Assembly (NCBI GenBank): GCA_032622095.1
Contig: CP136062.1
Location: 227,184,578 to 227,248,577, forward strand
Origin: Siphonodentalium dalli
Lineage: Eukaryota; Mollusca; Scaphopoda; Gadilida; Siphonodentaliidae
Direction: 5' to 3'
Length of the DNA: 64,000 bases
Numbering within the stretch: the first letter of the stretch is position 1; each line of letters opens with the position of its first letter. Below are positions 23,401-38,732 of the stretch, one piece after another. The notes beneath the pieces are model-generated. The model was not told where the DNA came from and did no database searches. It was given only the letters and a program-made list of their open reading frames with translations. The position numbers and the translations under genes are program-made.

Positions 23401-26400
23401 ACATTATCATGTCATAGTTCATTCTAACCCACACATTATCATGTAACAGTTCATTCTAACCCACACATTATCATGTAATAGTTCATTCTAACCCACACTT
23501 TATCATGTAATAGTTCATTCTAACCCACACATTATCATGTCATAGTTCATTCTAACCCACACATTATCATGTAATAGTTCATTCTAACCCACACTTTATC
23601 ATGTAATAGTTCATTCTAACCCACACATTATCATGTCATAGTTCATTCTAACCCACACATTATCATGTAACAGTTCATTCCAACCCACACATTATCATGT
23701 AATAGTTCATTCTAACCCACACATGATCATGTAATAGTTCATTCTAACCCACACATTATCATGTAATAGTTCATTCTAACCAACACATTATCATGTAATA
23801 GTTCATTCTAACCCACACATTATCATGTAATAGTTCATTCTAACCCACACATTATCATGTAATAGTTCATTCTAACCCACACATGATCATGTAATAGTTC
23901 ATTCTAACCCACACATTATCATGTAATAGTTCATTCTAACCCACACATTATCATGTAATAGTTCATTCTAACCCACACATTATCATGTAATAGTTCATTC
24001 TAACCCACACATTATCATGTAATAGTTCATTCTAACCCACACATTATCATGTAATAGTTCATTCTAACCCACACATTATCATGTAATAGTTCATTCTAAC
24101 CCACACATTATCATGTAATAGTTCATTCTAACCCACACATTATCATGTAATAGTTCCTTCTAACCCACACATTATCATGTAATAGTTCATTCTAACCCAC
24201 ACATTATCATGTAATAGTTCATTCTAACCCACACATTATCATGTAATAGTTCCTTCTAACCCACACATTATCATGAAATAGTTCATTCTAACCCACACAT
24301 TATCATGTAATAGTTCCTTCTAACCCACACATTATCATGTAATAGTTCATTCTAACCCACACATTATCATGTAATAGTTCATTCTAACCCACACATTATC
24401 ATGTAATAATTCATTCTAACCCACACATTATCATGTAATAGTTCCTTCTAACCCACACATTATCATGTAATAGTTCATTCTAACCCACACATTATCATGT
24501 AATAGTTCATTCTAACCCACACATTATCATGTAATAGTTCATTCTAACCCACACATTATCATGTAATAGTTCATTCTAACCCACACATTATCATGTAATA
24601 GTTCCTTCTAACCCACACATTATCATGTAATAGTTCATTCTAACCCACACATTATCATGTAATAGTTCATTCTAACCCACACTTTATCATGTAATAGTTC
24701 ATTCTAACCCACACATTATCATGTAATAGTTCATTCTAACCCACACATTATCATGTAACAGTTCATTCCAACCCACACATTATCATGTAATAGTTCATTC
24801 TAACCCACACATTATCATGTAATAGTTCATTCTAACCCACACATTATCATGTAATAGTTCATTCTAACCCACACAGTATCATGTAATAGTTCATTCTAAC
24901 CCACACAGTATCATGTAACAGTTCATTCTAACCCACACAGTATCATGTAACAGTTCATTCTAACCCACACATTATCATGTAATAGTTCATTCTAACCCAC
25001 ACATTATCATGTAATAGTTCATTCTAACCCACACATTATCATGTAATAGTTCATTCTAACCCACACATTATCATGTAACAGTTCATTCTAACCCACACAT
25101 TATCATGTAACAGTTCATTCTAACCCACACATTATCATGTAATAGTTCATTCTAACCCACACATTATCATGTAACAGTTCATTCTAACCCACACATTATC
25201 ATGTAACAGTTCATTCTAACCCACACATTATCATGTAATAGTTCATTCTAACCCACACATTATCATGTAATAGTTCATTCTAACCCACACATTATCATGT
25301 AATAGTTCATTCTAACCAACACATTATCATGTAATAGTTCATTCTAACCCACACATTATCATGTAATAGTTCATTCTAACCCACACATTATCATGTAATA
25401 GTTCATTCTAACCCACACATTATCATGTAATAGTTCATTCTAACCCACACATTATCATGTAATAGTTCATTCTAACCCAGACATTATCATGTAATAGTTC
25501 ATTCTAACCCACACATTATCATGTAATAGTTCATTCTAACCCACACATTATCATGTAATAGTTCATTCTAACCCACACATGATCATGTAATAGTTCATTC
25601 TAACCCACACATTATCATGTAATAGTTCATTCTAACCCACACATTATCAAGTAATAGTTCATTCTAACCCACACATTATCAAGTAATAGTTCATTCTAAC
25701 CAACACATTATCATGTAACAGTTCATTCTAACCCACACATTATCATGTAATAGTTCATTCTAACCCACACATTATCATGTAACAGTTCATTCTAACCCAC
25801 ACATTATCATGTAATAGTTCATTCTAACCCACACATGGTCATGTAAGAGTTCATTCTAACCCACACATTATCATGTAATAGTTCATTCTAACCTACCCAT
25901 TATCATGTAATAGTTCATTCTAACCCACACATTATCATGTAATAGTTCATTCTAACCCACACATTATCATGTAATAGTTCATTCTAACCTACCCATTATC
26001 ATGTAATAGTTCATTCTAACCCACACATTATCATGTAACAGTTCATTCTAACCCACACATTATCATGTAATAGTTCATTCTAACCCACACATTATCATGT
26101 AACAGTTCATTCTAACCTACCCATTATCATGTAATAGTTCATTCTAACCCACACATTATCATGTAACAGTTCATTCTAACCTACCCATTATCATGTAATA
26201 GTTCATTCTAACCCACACATTATCATGTAACAGTTCATTCTAACCCACACATTATCATGTAATAGTTCATTCTAACCCACACATTATCATGTAACAGTTC
26301 ATTCTAACCTACCCATTATCATGTAATAGTTCATTCTAACCCACACATTATCATGTAATAGTTCATTCTAACCCACACATTATCATGTAACAGTTCATTC

Positions 26401-29400
26401 TAACCCACACATTATCATGTAATAGTTCATTCTAACCAACACATTATCATGTAATAGTTCATTCTAACCCACACATTATCATGTAATAGTTCATTCTAAC
26501 CCACACATTATCATGTAATAGTTCATTCTAACCCACACATTATCATGTAATAGTTCATTCTAACCAACACATTATCATGTAATAGTTCATTCTAACCCAC
26601 ACATGATCATGTAATAGTTCATTCTAACCCACACATTATCATGTAATAGTTCATTCTAACCCACACATTATCATGTAATAGTTCATTCTAACCCACACAT
26701 TATCATGTAATAGTTCATTCTAACCCACACATTATCATGTAATAGTTCATTCTAACCCACACATTATCATGTAATAGTTCATTCTAACCCACACATTATC
26801 ATGTAATAGTTCATTCTAACCCACACATTATCATGTAATAGTTCATTCTAACCTACCCATTATCATGTAATAGTTCATTCTAACCCACACATTATCATGT
26901 AATAGTTCATTCTAACCCACACATGATCATGTAAGAGTTCATTCTAACCCACACATTATCATGTAATAGTTCATTCTAACCTACCCATTATCATGTAATA
27001 GTTCATTCTAACCCACACATTATCATGTAACAGTTCATTCTAACCCACACATTATCATGTAAGAGTTCATTCTAACCCACACATTATCATGTAATAGTTC
27101 ATTCTAACCCACACATTATCATGTAATAGTTCATTCTAACCCACACATTATCATGTAACAGTTCATTCTAACCCACACATGATCATGTAACAGTTCATTC
27201 TAACCCACACATTATCATGTAATAGTTCATTCTAACCCACACATTATGATGTAATAGTTCATTCTAACCCACACATTATCATGTAATAGTTCATTCTAAC
27301 CCACACATTATCATGTAATAGTTCATTCTAACCCACACATTATCATGTAACAGTTCATTCTAACCCACACATTATCATGTAATAGTTCATTCTAACCCAC
27401 ACATTATCATGTAATAGTTCATTCTAACCCACACATTATCATGTAATAGTTCATTCTAACCCACACATTATCATGTAATAGTTCATTCTAACCCACACAT
27501 TATCATGTAATAGTTCATTCTAACCCACACATTATACTGTAATAGTTCATTCTAACCCACACATTATCACGTAACAGTTCATTCTAACCCACACATTATC
27601 ATGTAATAGTTCATTCTAACCCATACATTATCATGTAACAGTTCATTCTAACCCACACATTATCATGTAATAGTTCATTCTAACCCACACATTATCATGT
27701 AATAGTTCATTCTAACCCACACATTATCATGTAATAGTTCATTCTAACCCACACATTATCATGTAATAGTTCATTCTAACCCATACATTATCATGTAATA
27801 ATTGTTCATTCTAACCCAAACATTATCATGTAACAGTTCATTCTAACCCACACATTATCATGTAATAGTTCATTCTAACCCACACATTATCATGTAACAG
27901 TTCATTCTAACCCACACATTATCATGTAATAGTTCATTCTAACCCACACATTATCATGTAATAGTTCATTCTAACCCACACATTATCATGTAATAGTTCA
28001 TTCTAACCCACACATTATCATGTAATAGTTCATTCTAACCCACACATTATCATGTAATAGTTCATTCTAACCCACACATTATCATGTAACAGTTCATTCT
28101 AACCCACACATTATCATGTAATAGTTCATTCTAACCCACACATTATCATGTAACAGTTCATTCTAACCCATACATTATCATGTAATAGTTCATTCTAACC
28201 CACACATTATCATGTAATAGTTCATTCTAACCCACACATTATCATGTAATAGTTCATTCTAACCCACACATTATCATGTAACAGTTCATTCTAACCCACA
28301 CATTATCATGTAATAGTTCATTCTAACCCACACTTTATCATGTAATAGTTCATTCTAACCCACGCATTATCATGTAATAGTTCATTCTAACCCACACATG
28401 ATCATGTAATAGTTAATTCTAACCCACCCATTATCATGTAACAGTTCATTATAACCCACACATTATCATGTAATAGTTCATTCTAACCCACGCATTATCA
28501 TGTAATAGTTCATTCTAACCCACACATGATCATGTAATAGTTAATTCTAACCCACCCATTATCATGTAACAGTTCATTCTAACCCACCCATTATCATGTA
28601 ACAGTTCATTCTAACCCACGCATTATCATGTAATAGTTCATTCTAACCAACACATTATCATGTAATAGTTCATTCTAACCCACACATGATCATGTAATAG
28701 TTAATTCTAACCCACCCATTATCATGTAACAGTTCATTATAACCCACACATTATCATGTAATAGTTCATTCTAACCCACATATTATCATGTAATAGTTCA
28801 TTCTAACCCACACATTATCATGTAATAGTTCATTCTAACCCACACATTATCATGTAATAGTTCATTCTAACCCACACATTATGATGTAATAGTTCATTAT
28901 AACCCACACATTATCATGTAATAGTTCATTCTAACCCACACATGATCATGTAACAGTTCATTCTAACCCACACATTATCATGTAATAGTTCATTCTAACC
29001 CACACATTATCATGTAATAGTTCATTCTAACCCACACATTATCATGTAATAGTTCATTCTAACCCACACATTATCATGTAATAGTTCATTATAACCCACA
29101 CATTATCATGTAATAGTTCATTCTAACCCACACATTATCATGTAATAGTTCATTCTAACCCACACATGATCATGTAACAGTTCATTCTAACCCACACATT
29201 ATCATGTAATAGTTCATTCTAACCCACACATTATCATGTAATAGTTCATTCTAACCCACACATTATCATGTAATAGTTCATTCTAACCCACACATTATCA
29301 TGTAATAGTTCATTATAACCCACACATTATCATGTAATAGTTCATTCTAACCCACACATGATCATGTAACAGTTCATTCTAACCCACACATGATCATGTA

Positions 29401-32400
29401 ATAGTTCATTCTAACCCACACATTATCATGTAATAGTTCATTCTAACCCACACATTATCATGTAATAGTTCATTCTAACCCACACATGATCATGTAACAG
29501 TTCATTCTAACCCACACATTATCATGTAATAGTTCATTCTAACCTACCCATTATCATGTAATAGTTCATTCTAACCCACACATTATCATGTAATAGTTCA
29601 TTCTAACCCACACATTATCATGTAATAGTTCATTCTAACCCACACATTATCATGTAATAGTTCATTCTAACCTACCCATTATCATGTAATAGTTCATTCT
29701 AACCCACACATTATCATGTAACAGTTCATTCTAACCCACACATTATCATGTAAGAGTTCATTCTAACCCACACATTATCATGTAATAGTTCATTCTAACC
29801 CACACATTATCATGTAATAATAGTTCATTCTAACCCACACATTATCATGTAACAGTTCATTCTAACCCACACATTATCATGTAATAGTTCATTCTAACCC
29901 ACACATTATCATGTAATAGTTCATTCTAACCCACACATTATCATGTAATAGTTCATTCTAACCCACACTTTATCATGTAATAGTTCATTCTAACCCACAC
30001 ATTATCATGTAATAGTTCATTCTAACCCACACATTATCATGTAACAGTTCATTCTAACCCACACATTATCATGTAACAGTTCATTCTAACCCACACATTA
30101 TCATGTAATAGTTCATTCTAACCCACACATTATCATGTAATAGTTCATTCTAACCCACACATTATCATGTAATAATAGTTCATTCTAACCCAAACATTAT
30201 CATGTAACAGTTCATTCTAACCCACACATTATCATGTAATAGTTCATTCTAACCCACACATTATCATGTCATAGTTCATTCTAACCCACACATTATCATG
30301 TAACAGTTCATTCTAACCCACACATTATCATGTAATAGTTCATTCTAACCCACACTTTATCATGTAATAGTTCATTCTAACCCACACATTATCATGTCAT
30401 AGTTCATTCTAACCCACACATTATCATGTAATAGTTCATTCTAACCCACACATTATCATGTAATAGTTTATTCTAACCCACACATGATCATGTAATAGTT
30501 CATTCTAACCCACACATTATCATGTAATAGTTCATTCTAACCCACACATTATCATGTAATAGTTCATTCTAACCCACACATTATCATGTAATAGTTCATT
30601 CTAACCCACACATTATCATGTAATAGTTCATTCTAACCCACACATTATCATGTAATAGTTCATTCTAACCCACACATTATCATGTAATAGTTCCTTCTAA
30701 CCCACACATTATCATGTAATAGTTCATTCTAACCCACACATTATCATGTAATAGTTCATTCTAACCCACACATTATCATGTAATAGTTCCTTCTAACCCA
30801 CACATTATCATGTAATAGTTCATTCTAACCCACACATTATCATGTAATAGTTCCTTCTAACCCACACATTATCATGTAATAGTTCATTCTAACCCACACA
30901 TTATCATGTAATAGTTCATTCTAACCCACACATTATCATGTAATAATTCATTCTAACCCACACATTATCATGTAATAGTTCCTTCTAACCCACACATTAT
31001 CATGTAATAGTTCATTCTAACCCACACATTATCATGTAATAGTTCATTCTAACCCACACATTATCATGTAATAGTTCATTCTAACCCACACATTATCATG
31101 TAATAGTTCATTCTAACCCACACATTATCATGTAATAGTTCCTTCTAACCCACACATTATCAAGTAATAGTTCATTCTAACCCACACATTATCATGTAAT
31201 AGTTCATTCTAACCCACACTTTATCATGTAATAGTTCATTCTAACCCACACATTATCATGTAATAGTTCATTCTAACCCACACATTATCATGTAACAGTT
31301 CATTCCAACCCACACATTATCATGCAATAGTTCATTCTAACCCACACATTATCATGTAATAGTTCATTCTAACCCACACATTATCATGTAATAGTTCATT
31401 CTAACCCACACAGTATCATGTAATAGTTCATTCTAACCCACACAGTATCATGTAACAGTTCATTCTAACCCACACATTATCATGTAATAGTTCATTCTAA
31501 CCCACACATTATCATGTAATAGTTCATTCTAACCCACACATTATCATGTAATAGTTCATTCTAACCCACACATTATCATGTAACAGTTCATTCTAACCCA
31601 CACATTATCATGTAACAGTTCATTCTAACCCACACATTATCATGTAATAGTTCATTCTAACCCACACATTATCATGTAACAGTTCATTCTAACCCACACA
31701 TTATCATGTAACAGTTCATTCTAACCCACACATTATCATGTAATAGTTCATTCTAACCCACACATTATCATGTAAGAGTTCATTCTAACCCACACATGAT
31801 CATGTAATAGTTCATTCTAACCCACACATTATCATGTAACAGTTCATTCTAACCCACACATTATCATGTAATAGTTCATTCTAACCCACACATTATCATG
31901 TAACAGTTCATTCTAACCCACACATTATCATGTAATAGTTCATTCTAACCCACACATTATCATGTAATAGTTCATTCTAACCCACACATGATCATGTAAT
32001 AGTTCATTCTAACCCACACATGATCATGTAATAGTTCATTCTAACCCACACATTATCATGTAATAGTTCATTCTAACCCACACATGATCATGTAATAGTT
32101 CATTCTAACCCACACATTATCATGTAACAGTTCATTCTAACCCACACATTATCATGTAACAGTTCATTCTAACCCACACATGATCATGTAATAGTTCATT
32201 CTAACCCACACATTATCATGTAATAGTTCATTCTAACCCACACATGATCATGTAATAGTTCATTATAACCCACACATGATCATGTAATAGTTCATTCTAA
32301 CCCACACATTATCATGTAATAGTTCATTCTAACCCACACATTATCATGTAATAGTTCATTCTAACCCACACATTATCATGTAACAGTTCATTCTAACCCA

Positions 32401-35400
32401 CACATTATCATGTAATAGTTCATTCTAACCCACACATGATCATGTAATAGTTCATTCTAACCCACACATGATCATGTAATAGTTCATTCTAACCCCCACA
32501 TTATCATGTAACAGTTCATTCTAACCCACACATTATCATGTAATAGTTCATTCTAACCCACACATGATCATGTAATAGTTCATTCTAACCCACACATTAT
32601 CATGTAATAGTTCATTCTAACCCACACATTATCATGTAACAGTTCATTCTAACCCACACATTATCATGTAACAGTTCATTCTAACCCACACATTATCATG
32701 TAATAGTTCATTCTAACCCACACATTATCATGTAATAGTTCATTCTAACCCACACATTATCATGTAATAATAGTTCATTCTAACCCAAACATTATCATGT
32801 AACAGTTCATTCTAACCCACACATTATCATGTAATAGTTCATTCTAACCCACACATTATCATGTAACAGTTCATTCTAACCCACACATTATCATGTAACA
32901 GTTCATTCTAACCCACACATTATCATGTAATAGTTCATTCTAACCCACACATTATCATGTAATAGTTCATTCTAACCCACACATTATCATGTAATAATAG
33001 TTCATTCTAACCCAAACATTATCATGTAACAGTTCATTCTAACCCACACATTATCATGTAATAGTTCATTCTAACCCACACATTATCATGTCATAGTTCA
33101 TTCTAACCCACACATTATCATGTAACAGTTCATTCTAACCCACACATTATCATGTAATAGTTCATTCTAACCCACACTTTATCATGTAATAGTTCATTCT
33201 AACCCACACATTATCATGTCATAGTTCATTCTAACCCACACATTATCATGTAATAGTTCATTCTAACCCACACTTTATCATGTAATAGTTCATTCTAACC
33301 CACACATTATCATGTCATAGTTCATTCTAACCCACACATTATCATGTAACAGTTCATTCCAACCCACACATTATCATGTAATAGTTCATTCTAACCCACA
33401 CATGATCATGTAATAGTTCATTCTAACCCACACATTATCATGTAATAGTTCATTCTAACCAACACATTATCATGTAATAGTTCATTCTAACCCACACATT
33501 ATCATGTAATAGTTCATTCTAACCCACACATTATCATGTAATAGTTCATTCTAACCCACACATGATCATGTAATAGTTCATTCTAACCCACACATTATCA
33601 TGTAATAGTTCATTCTAACCCACACATTATCATGTAATAGTTCATTCTAACCCACACATTATCATGTAATAGTTCATTCTAACCCACACAATATCATGTA
33701 ATAGTTCATTCTAACCCACACATTATCATGTAATAGTTCATTCTAACCCACACATTATCATGTAATAGTTCATTCTAACCCACACATTATCATGTAATAG
33801 TTCATTCTAACCCACACATTATCATGTAATAGTTCCTTCTAACCCACACATTATCATGTAATAGTTCATTCTAACCCACACATTATCATGTAATAGTTCA
33901 TTCTAACCCACACATTATCATGTAATAGTTCCTTCTAACCCACACATTATCATGAAATAGTTCATTCTAACCCACACATTATCATGTAATAGTTCCTTCT
34001 AACCCACACATTATCATGTAATAGTTCATTCTAACCCACACATTATCATGTAATAGTTCATTCTAACCCACACATTATCATGTAATAATTCATTCTAACC
34101 CACACATTATCATGTAATAGTTCCTTCTAACCCACACATTGTCATGTAATAGTTCATTCTAACCCACACATTATCATGTAATAGTTCATTCTAACCCACA
34201 CATTATCATGTAATAGTTCATTCTAACCCACACATTATCATGTAATAGTTCATTCTAACCCACACATTATCATGTAATAGTTCCTTCTAACCCACACATT
34301 ATCATGTAATAGTTCATTCTAACCCACACATTATCATGTAATAGTTCATTCTAACCCACACTTTATCATGTAATAGTTCATTCTAACCCACACATTATCA
34401 TGTAATAGTTCATTCTAACCCACACATTATCATGTAACAGTTCATTCCAACCCACACATTATCATGTAATAGTTCATTCTAACCCACACATTATCATGTA
34501 ATAGTTCATTCTAACCCACACATTATCATGTAATAGTTCATTCTAACCCACACAGTATCATGTAATAGTTCATTCTAACCCACACAGTATCATGTAACAG
34601 TTCATTCTAACCCACACATTATCATGTAATAGTTCATTCTAACCCACACATTATCATGTAATAGTTCATTCTAACCCACACATTATCATGTAATAGTTCA
34701 TTCTAACCCACACATTATCATGTAACAGTTCATTCTAACCCACACATTATCATGTAACAGTTCATTCTAACCCACACATTATCATGTAATAGTTCATTCT
34801 AACCCACACATTATCATGTAACAGTTCATTCTAACCCACACATTATCATGTAACAGTTCATTCTAACCCACACATTATCATGTAATAGTTCATTCTAACC
34901 CACACATTATCATGTAATAGTTCATTCTAACCCACACATTATCATGTAATAGTTCATTCTAACCAACACATTATCATGTAATAGTTCATTCTAACCCACA
35001 CATGATCATGTAATAGTTCATTCTAACCCACACATTATCATGTAATAGTTCATTCTAACCCACACATTATCATGTAATAGTTCATTCTAACCCACACATT
35101 ATCATGTAATAGTTCATTCTAACCCAGACATTATCATGTAATAGTTCATTCTAACCCACACATTATCATGTAATAGTTCATTCTAACCCACACATTATCA
35201 TGTAATAGTTCATTCTAACCCACACATGATCATGTAATAGTTCATTCTAACCCACACATTATCATGTAATAGTTCATTCTAACCCACACATTATCATGTA
35301 ACAGTTCATTTTAACCCACACATTATCAAGTAATAGTTCATTCTAACCAACACATTATCATGTAACAGTTCATTCTAACCCACACATTATCATGTAATAG

Positions 35401-37257
35401 TTCATTCTAACCCACATATTATCATGTAATAGTTCATTCTAACCCACACATTATCATGTAATAGTTCATTCTAACCCACACATTATCATGTAACAGTTCA
35501 TTTTAACCCACACATTATCAAGTAATAGTTCATTCTAACCAACACATTATCATGTAACAGTTCATTCTAACCCACACATTATCATGTAATAGTTCATTCT
35601 AACCCACACATTATCATGTAATAGTTCATTCGAACCCACACATGATCATGTAACAGTTCATTCTAACCCACACATGATCATGTAATAGTTCATTCTAACC
35701 CACACATTATCATGTAATAGTTCATTCTAACCCACACATTATCATGTAATAGTTTATTATAACCCACACATTATCATGTAACAGTTCATTCTAACCCACA
35801 CATTATCATGTAATAGTTCATTCTAACCCAGACATTATCATGTAATAGTTCATTATAACCCACACATTATCATGTAACAGTTCATTCTAACCCACACATT
35901 ATCATGTAATAGTTCATTCTAACCCACACATTATCATGTAATAGTTCATTCTAACCCACACATTATCATGTAATAGTTCATTCTAACCCACACATTACCA
36001 TGTAATAGTTCATTATAACCCACATATTATCATGTAATAGTTCATTCTAACCCACACATTATCATGTAATAGTTCATTCTAACCCACACATTATCATGTA
36101 ATAGTTCATTCTAACCCACACATTATCATGTAATAGTTCATTCTAACCCACACATTACCATGTAATAGTTCATTCTAACCCACACATTACCATGTAATAG
36201 TTCATTCTAACCCACACATTATCATGTAATAGTTCATTCTAACCCACACATTATCATGTAATAGTTCATTCTAACCCACACATTATCATGTAATAGTTCA
36301 TTCTAACCCACACATTATCATGTAATAGTTCATTCTAACCCACACATTATCATGTAACAGTTCATTCTAACCCACACATTATCATGTAATAGTTCATTCT
36401 AACCCACACATTATCATGTAATAGTTCATTCTAACCCACACATTATCATGTAATAGTTCATTCTAACCCACACATTATCATGTAATAGTTCATTCTAACC
36501 CACACATTATCATGTAATAGTTCATTCTAACCCACACATTATCATGTAACAGTTCATTCTAACCCACACATTATCATGTAATAGTTCATTCTAACCCACA
36601 CATTATCATGTAACAGTTCATTCTAACCCACACATTATCATGTAATAGTTCATTCTAACCCACACATTATCATGTAATAGTTCATTCTAACCCACACATT
36701 ATCATGTAATAGTTCATTCTAACCCACACATTATCATGTAATAGTTCATTCTAACCCACACATTATCATGTAATAGTTCATTCTAACCCACACATTATCA
36801 TGTAATAGTTCATTCTAACCCACACATTATCATGTAATAGTTCATTCTAACCCACACATTATCATGTAATAGTTCATTCTAACCCGCACATTATCATGTA
36901 ATAGTTCATTCTAACCCACACATTATCATGTAACAGTTCATTCTAACACAAACATTATCATGTAATAGTTCATTCTAACCCACACATTATCATGTAATAG
37001 TTCATTCTAACCCACACATTATCATGTAATAGTTCATTCTAACCCACACATTATCATGTAATAGTTCATTCTAACCCACATATTATCATGTAATAGTTCA
37101 TTCTAACCCACACATTATCACGTAACAGTTCATTCTAACCCACACATTATCATGTAATAGTTCATTCTAACCCACACATTATCATGTAATAGTTCATTCT
37201 AACCCACACATTATCATGTAATAGTTCATTCTAACCCACACATTATCATGTAACAGT
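20431..37257. repeat. 32-bp satellite, about 525 copies (16.8 kb)
   Basis: Unit starts AGTTCATTCTAACCCACAC and continues ATTATCATGTAAT. Period is 32 bp almost without exception; rare units have an extra ATA (near 20491, 23086, 23313, 27797, 29817, 30171, 32766, 32993). Recurrent point variants (GTAACAG, TTCCTTC, ACATGATC, ACACTTTATC, GTCATAG, ACAGTATC) serve as markers and show nested higher-order repeats: an offset of 2,822 bp near the start and of 9,679 bp between 20431-25750 and 30110-35400. No spacers and no promoter-like or coding content. Confidence 0.98.
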
Positions 37258-37359
37258 CTGGTGTCTCCGCTTCTCGTGTAGCAGACTTTCTCTCTTTGTC
37301 AGTTTTTCTTTAGAACTTGAAGCTTTTTTGGAGCAATCATGTATAAGTTATGAACAACT

Positions 37360-37520
37360 TTCACTGTTGATATATTGATTGTATTCCTGATATGGTATGG
37401 ATAAAGAGCGTTCTCGTCGCTCGCTTATGCTATTCGAGGCGGTGTCTATGTAGACTAACTATAAAGAGTGTTCACTATTGATCTATTCATGATATGGTAT
37501 GAATAAATAGCCTTCTGCTA
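37360..37520 (-). repeat. Copies of the GAACGCTCTTTAT / TACCATATCAGGAAT motif
   Basis: In reverse orientation the words AGAACGCTCTTTATCCATAC and CATATCAGGAATACAAT occur, and again GTGAACACTCTTTAT with ACCATATCATGAATAG. These match the motif repeated in dispersed segments S2 and S3 (5085-5162, 8920-8960). Confidence 0.45.
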
Positions 37521-37555
37521 GCAGCTAGCTTATGTGAGCAACTTTTTAACAATAT

Positions 37556-37755
37556 TGCGTGCGGAGTCTCAGTTGCTCTTTTCAAGACATCTGACTGAGT
37601 TCAACGGTACCTACCTCATAAGATTATCCGGGTCAAATTACGCCTATATACAAACATTCAGTCAGTTCCGATGGTCGAGCCGTTTTGGCGCCAATAAGCG
37701 GACAAACAAACAAAGGAACAACAAACAAAATTGAGTTTTATTAGCATAGATTGAA
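37556..37755 (+). repeat. Dispersed repeat J with GCGGACAAACAAACAAA and ATTGAGTTTTATTAG end
   Basis: Shares, in order, GGAGTCTCA, GTCAAATTA, GCGGACAAACAA, AACAAA and ATTGAGTTTTATTAG with 60595-60770 in opposite orientation. A GGACAAACAAACAAA tract near a short terminal word is a common look of non-LTR retrotransposon 3' ends in invertebrates, but no coding sequence supports this. A short open frame at 37534-37734 is not taken as a gene. Confidence 0.5.
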
Positions 37756-37761
37756 TATATT

Positions 37762-37862
37762 AATGTTTGGTGGACATAATGTCTTTAATGGTTGATGCAA
37801 ATAATGTCTTTAATGTTTGATGCACATAATGTCTTTAATGTTTGATGCACATAGTGTCTTTT
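37762..37862. repeat. 25-bp tandem repeat, 4 copies
   Basis: Units contain ACATAATGTCTTTAATG followed by TTTGATGC. Confidence 0.85.
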
Positions 37863-37869
37863 CATGTAA

Positions 37870-38730
37870 ATGTTCAGATTATCCGGATACCGCAAAAATG
37901 TTAACTTTTGAAAAAATAACGCTAATTTTTCTTAACAGCATCAGTTTGCCCTAACAGCATCGTAACAATTCAGCAGGACCCACCAGCATTATAGCACAAT
38001 GGCATGACCACTTGACCATGGGCGATGCACACCATAGTGAATGATAAACACGCGACCCACGTGCAGTCAGGTTTAAATGTTTACGTCTGCCATGATCTTT
38101 TCCGTGAAAATAGAGTTACCTCCATTAGTACGTTAAATTGATATCCGCCGTTGAGTGTTTTCCAGTATTTGAGCGATTGGTTTAATCAGAAATAACTACA
38201 AGAACATTAACAATACGCCATGTGTGAGTGTCGATGCAACAAATTGTGTTTACAGTTCCCTTAATACTTAATATTGCTACACAAAATCTTTAGTGACAAA
38301 ATTAATGGCGGCGAAGTGACAAAATGTTATATAGGTATAGAACCACTAAAGTTAAACGGCAGGAATGTACACCACGGTCAAAACGTACGTAAGTATGTTA
38401 TTAGAGCTCTTTCGCAAAATCACTATTACGATTACGGACAGGGTATATTGTCCCTGTAAGGTGGACACCATCACAACTTACACATGATGGTCAATTGGTC
38501 AGGCGGCATGTATGCACCACTATATTTAGTTACACATATATTAGATGGGAATAGATCCCACGTTCTTATCCGTGTATATACCGCATAGATAATGTTATGC
38601 GTATACCAGAAGGACCGGTTGCACATCTTTGACACATCTGTGCATAAATAAACTGAGTTGGTATATTTCGTCTCAGATAATAACCCCCGTGCTCATAGAT
38701 CGTATACTGGTATGCTGTTATCCATATCCG
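37870..38730. other. No recognisable feature
   Basis: Spacer between two arrays. A 61-codon open frame at 38274-38459 shows no recognisable family. Confidence 0.5.
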
Positions 38731-38732
38731 TA

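Noticed and set aside
20431-37257. CRISPR-like regular 32-bp repeats
   Set aside because: Units abut with no unique spacers, there are hundreds of copies, and the surrounding DNA is eukaryotic.
20431-37257. Telomere-like TAACCC in each satellite unit
   Set aside because: Only one hexamer per 32-bp unit with no tandem TAACCC runs; most likely coincidence.
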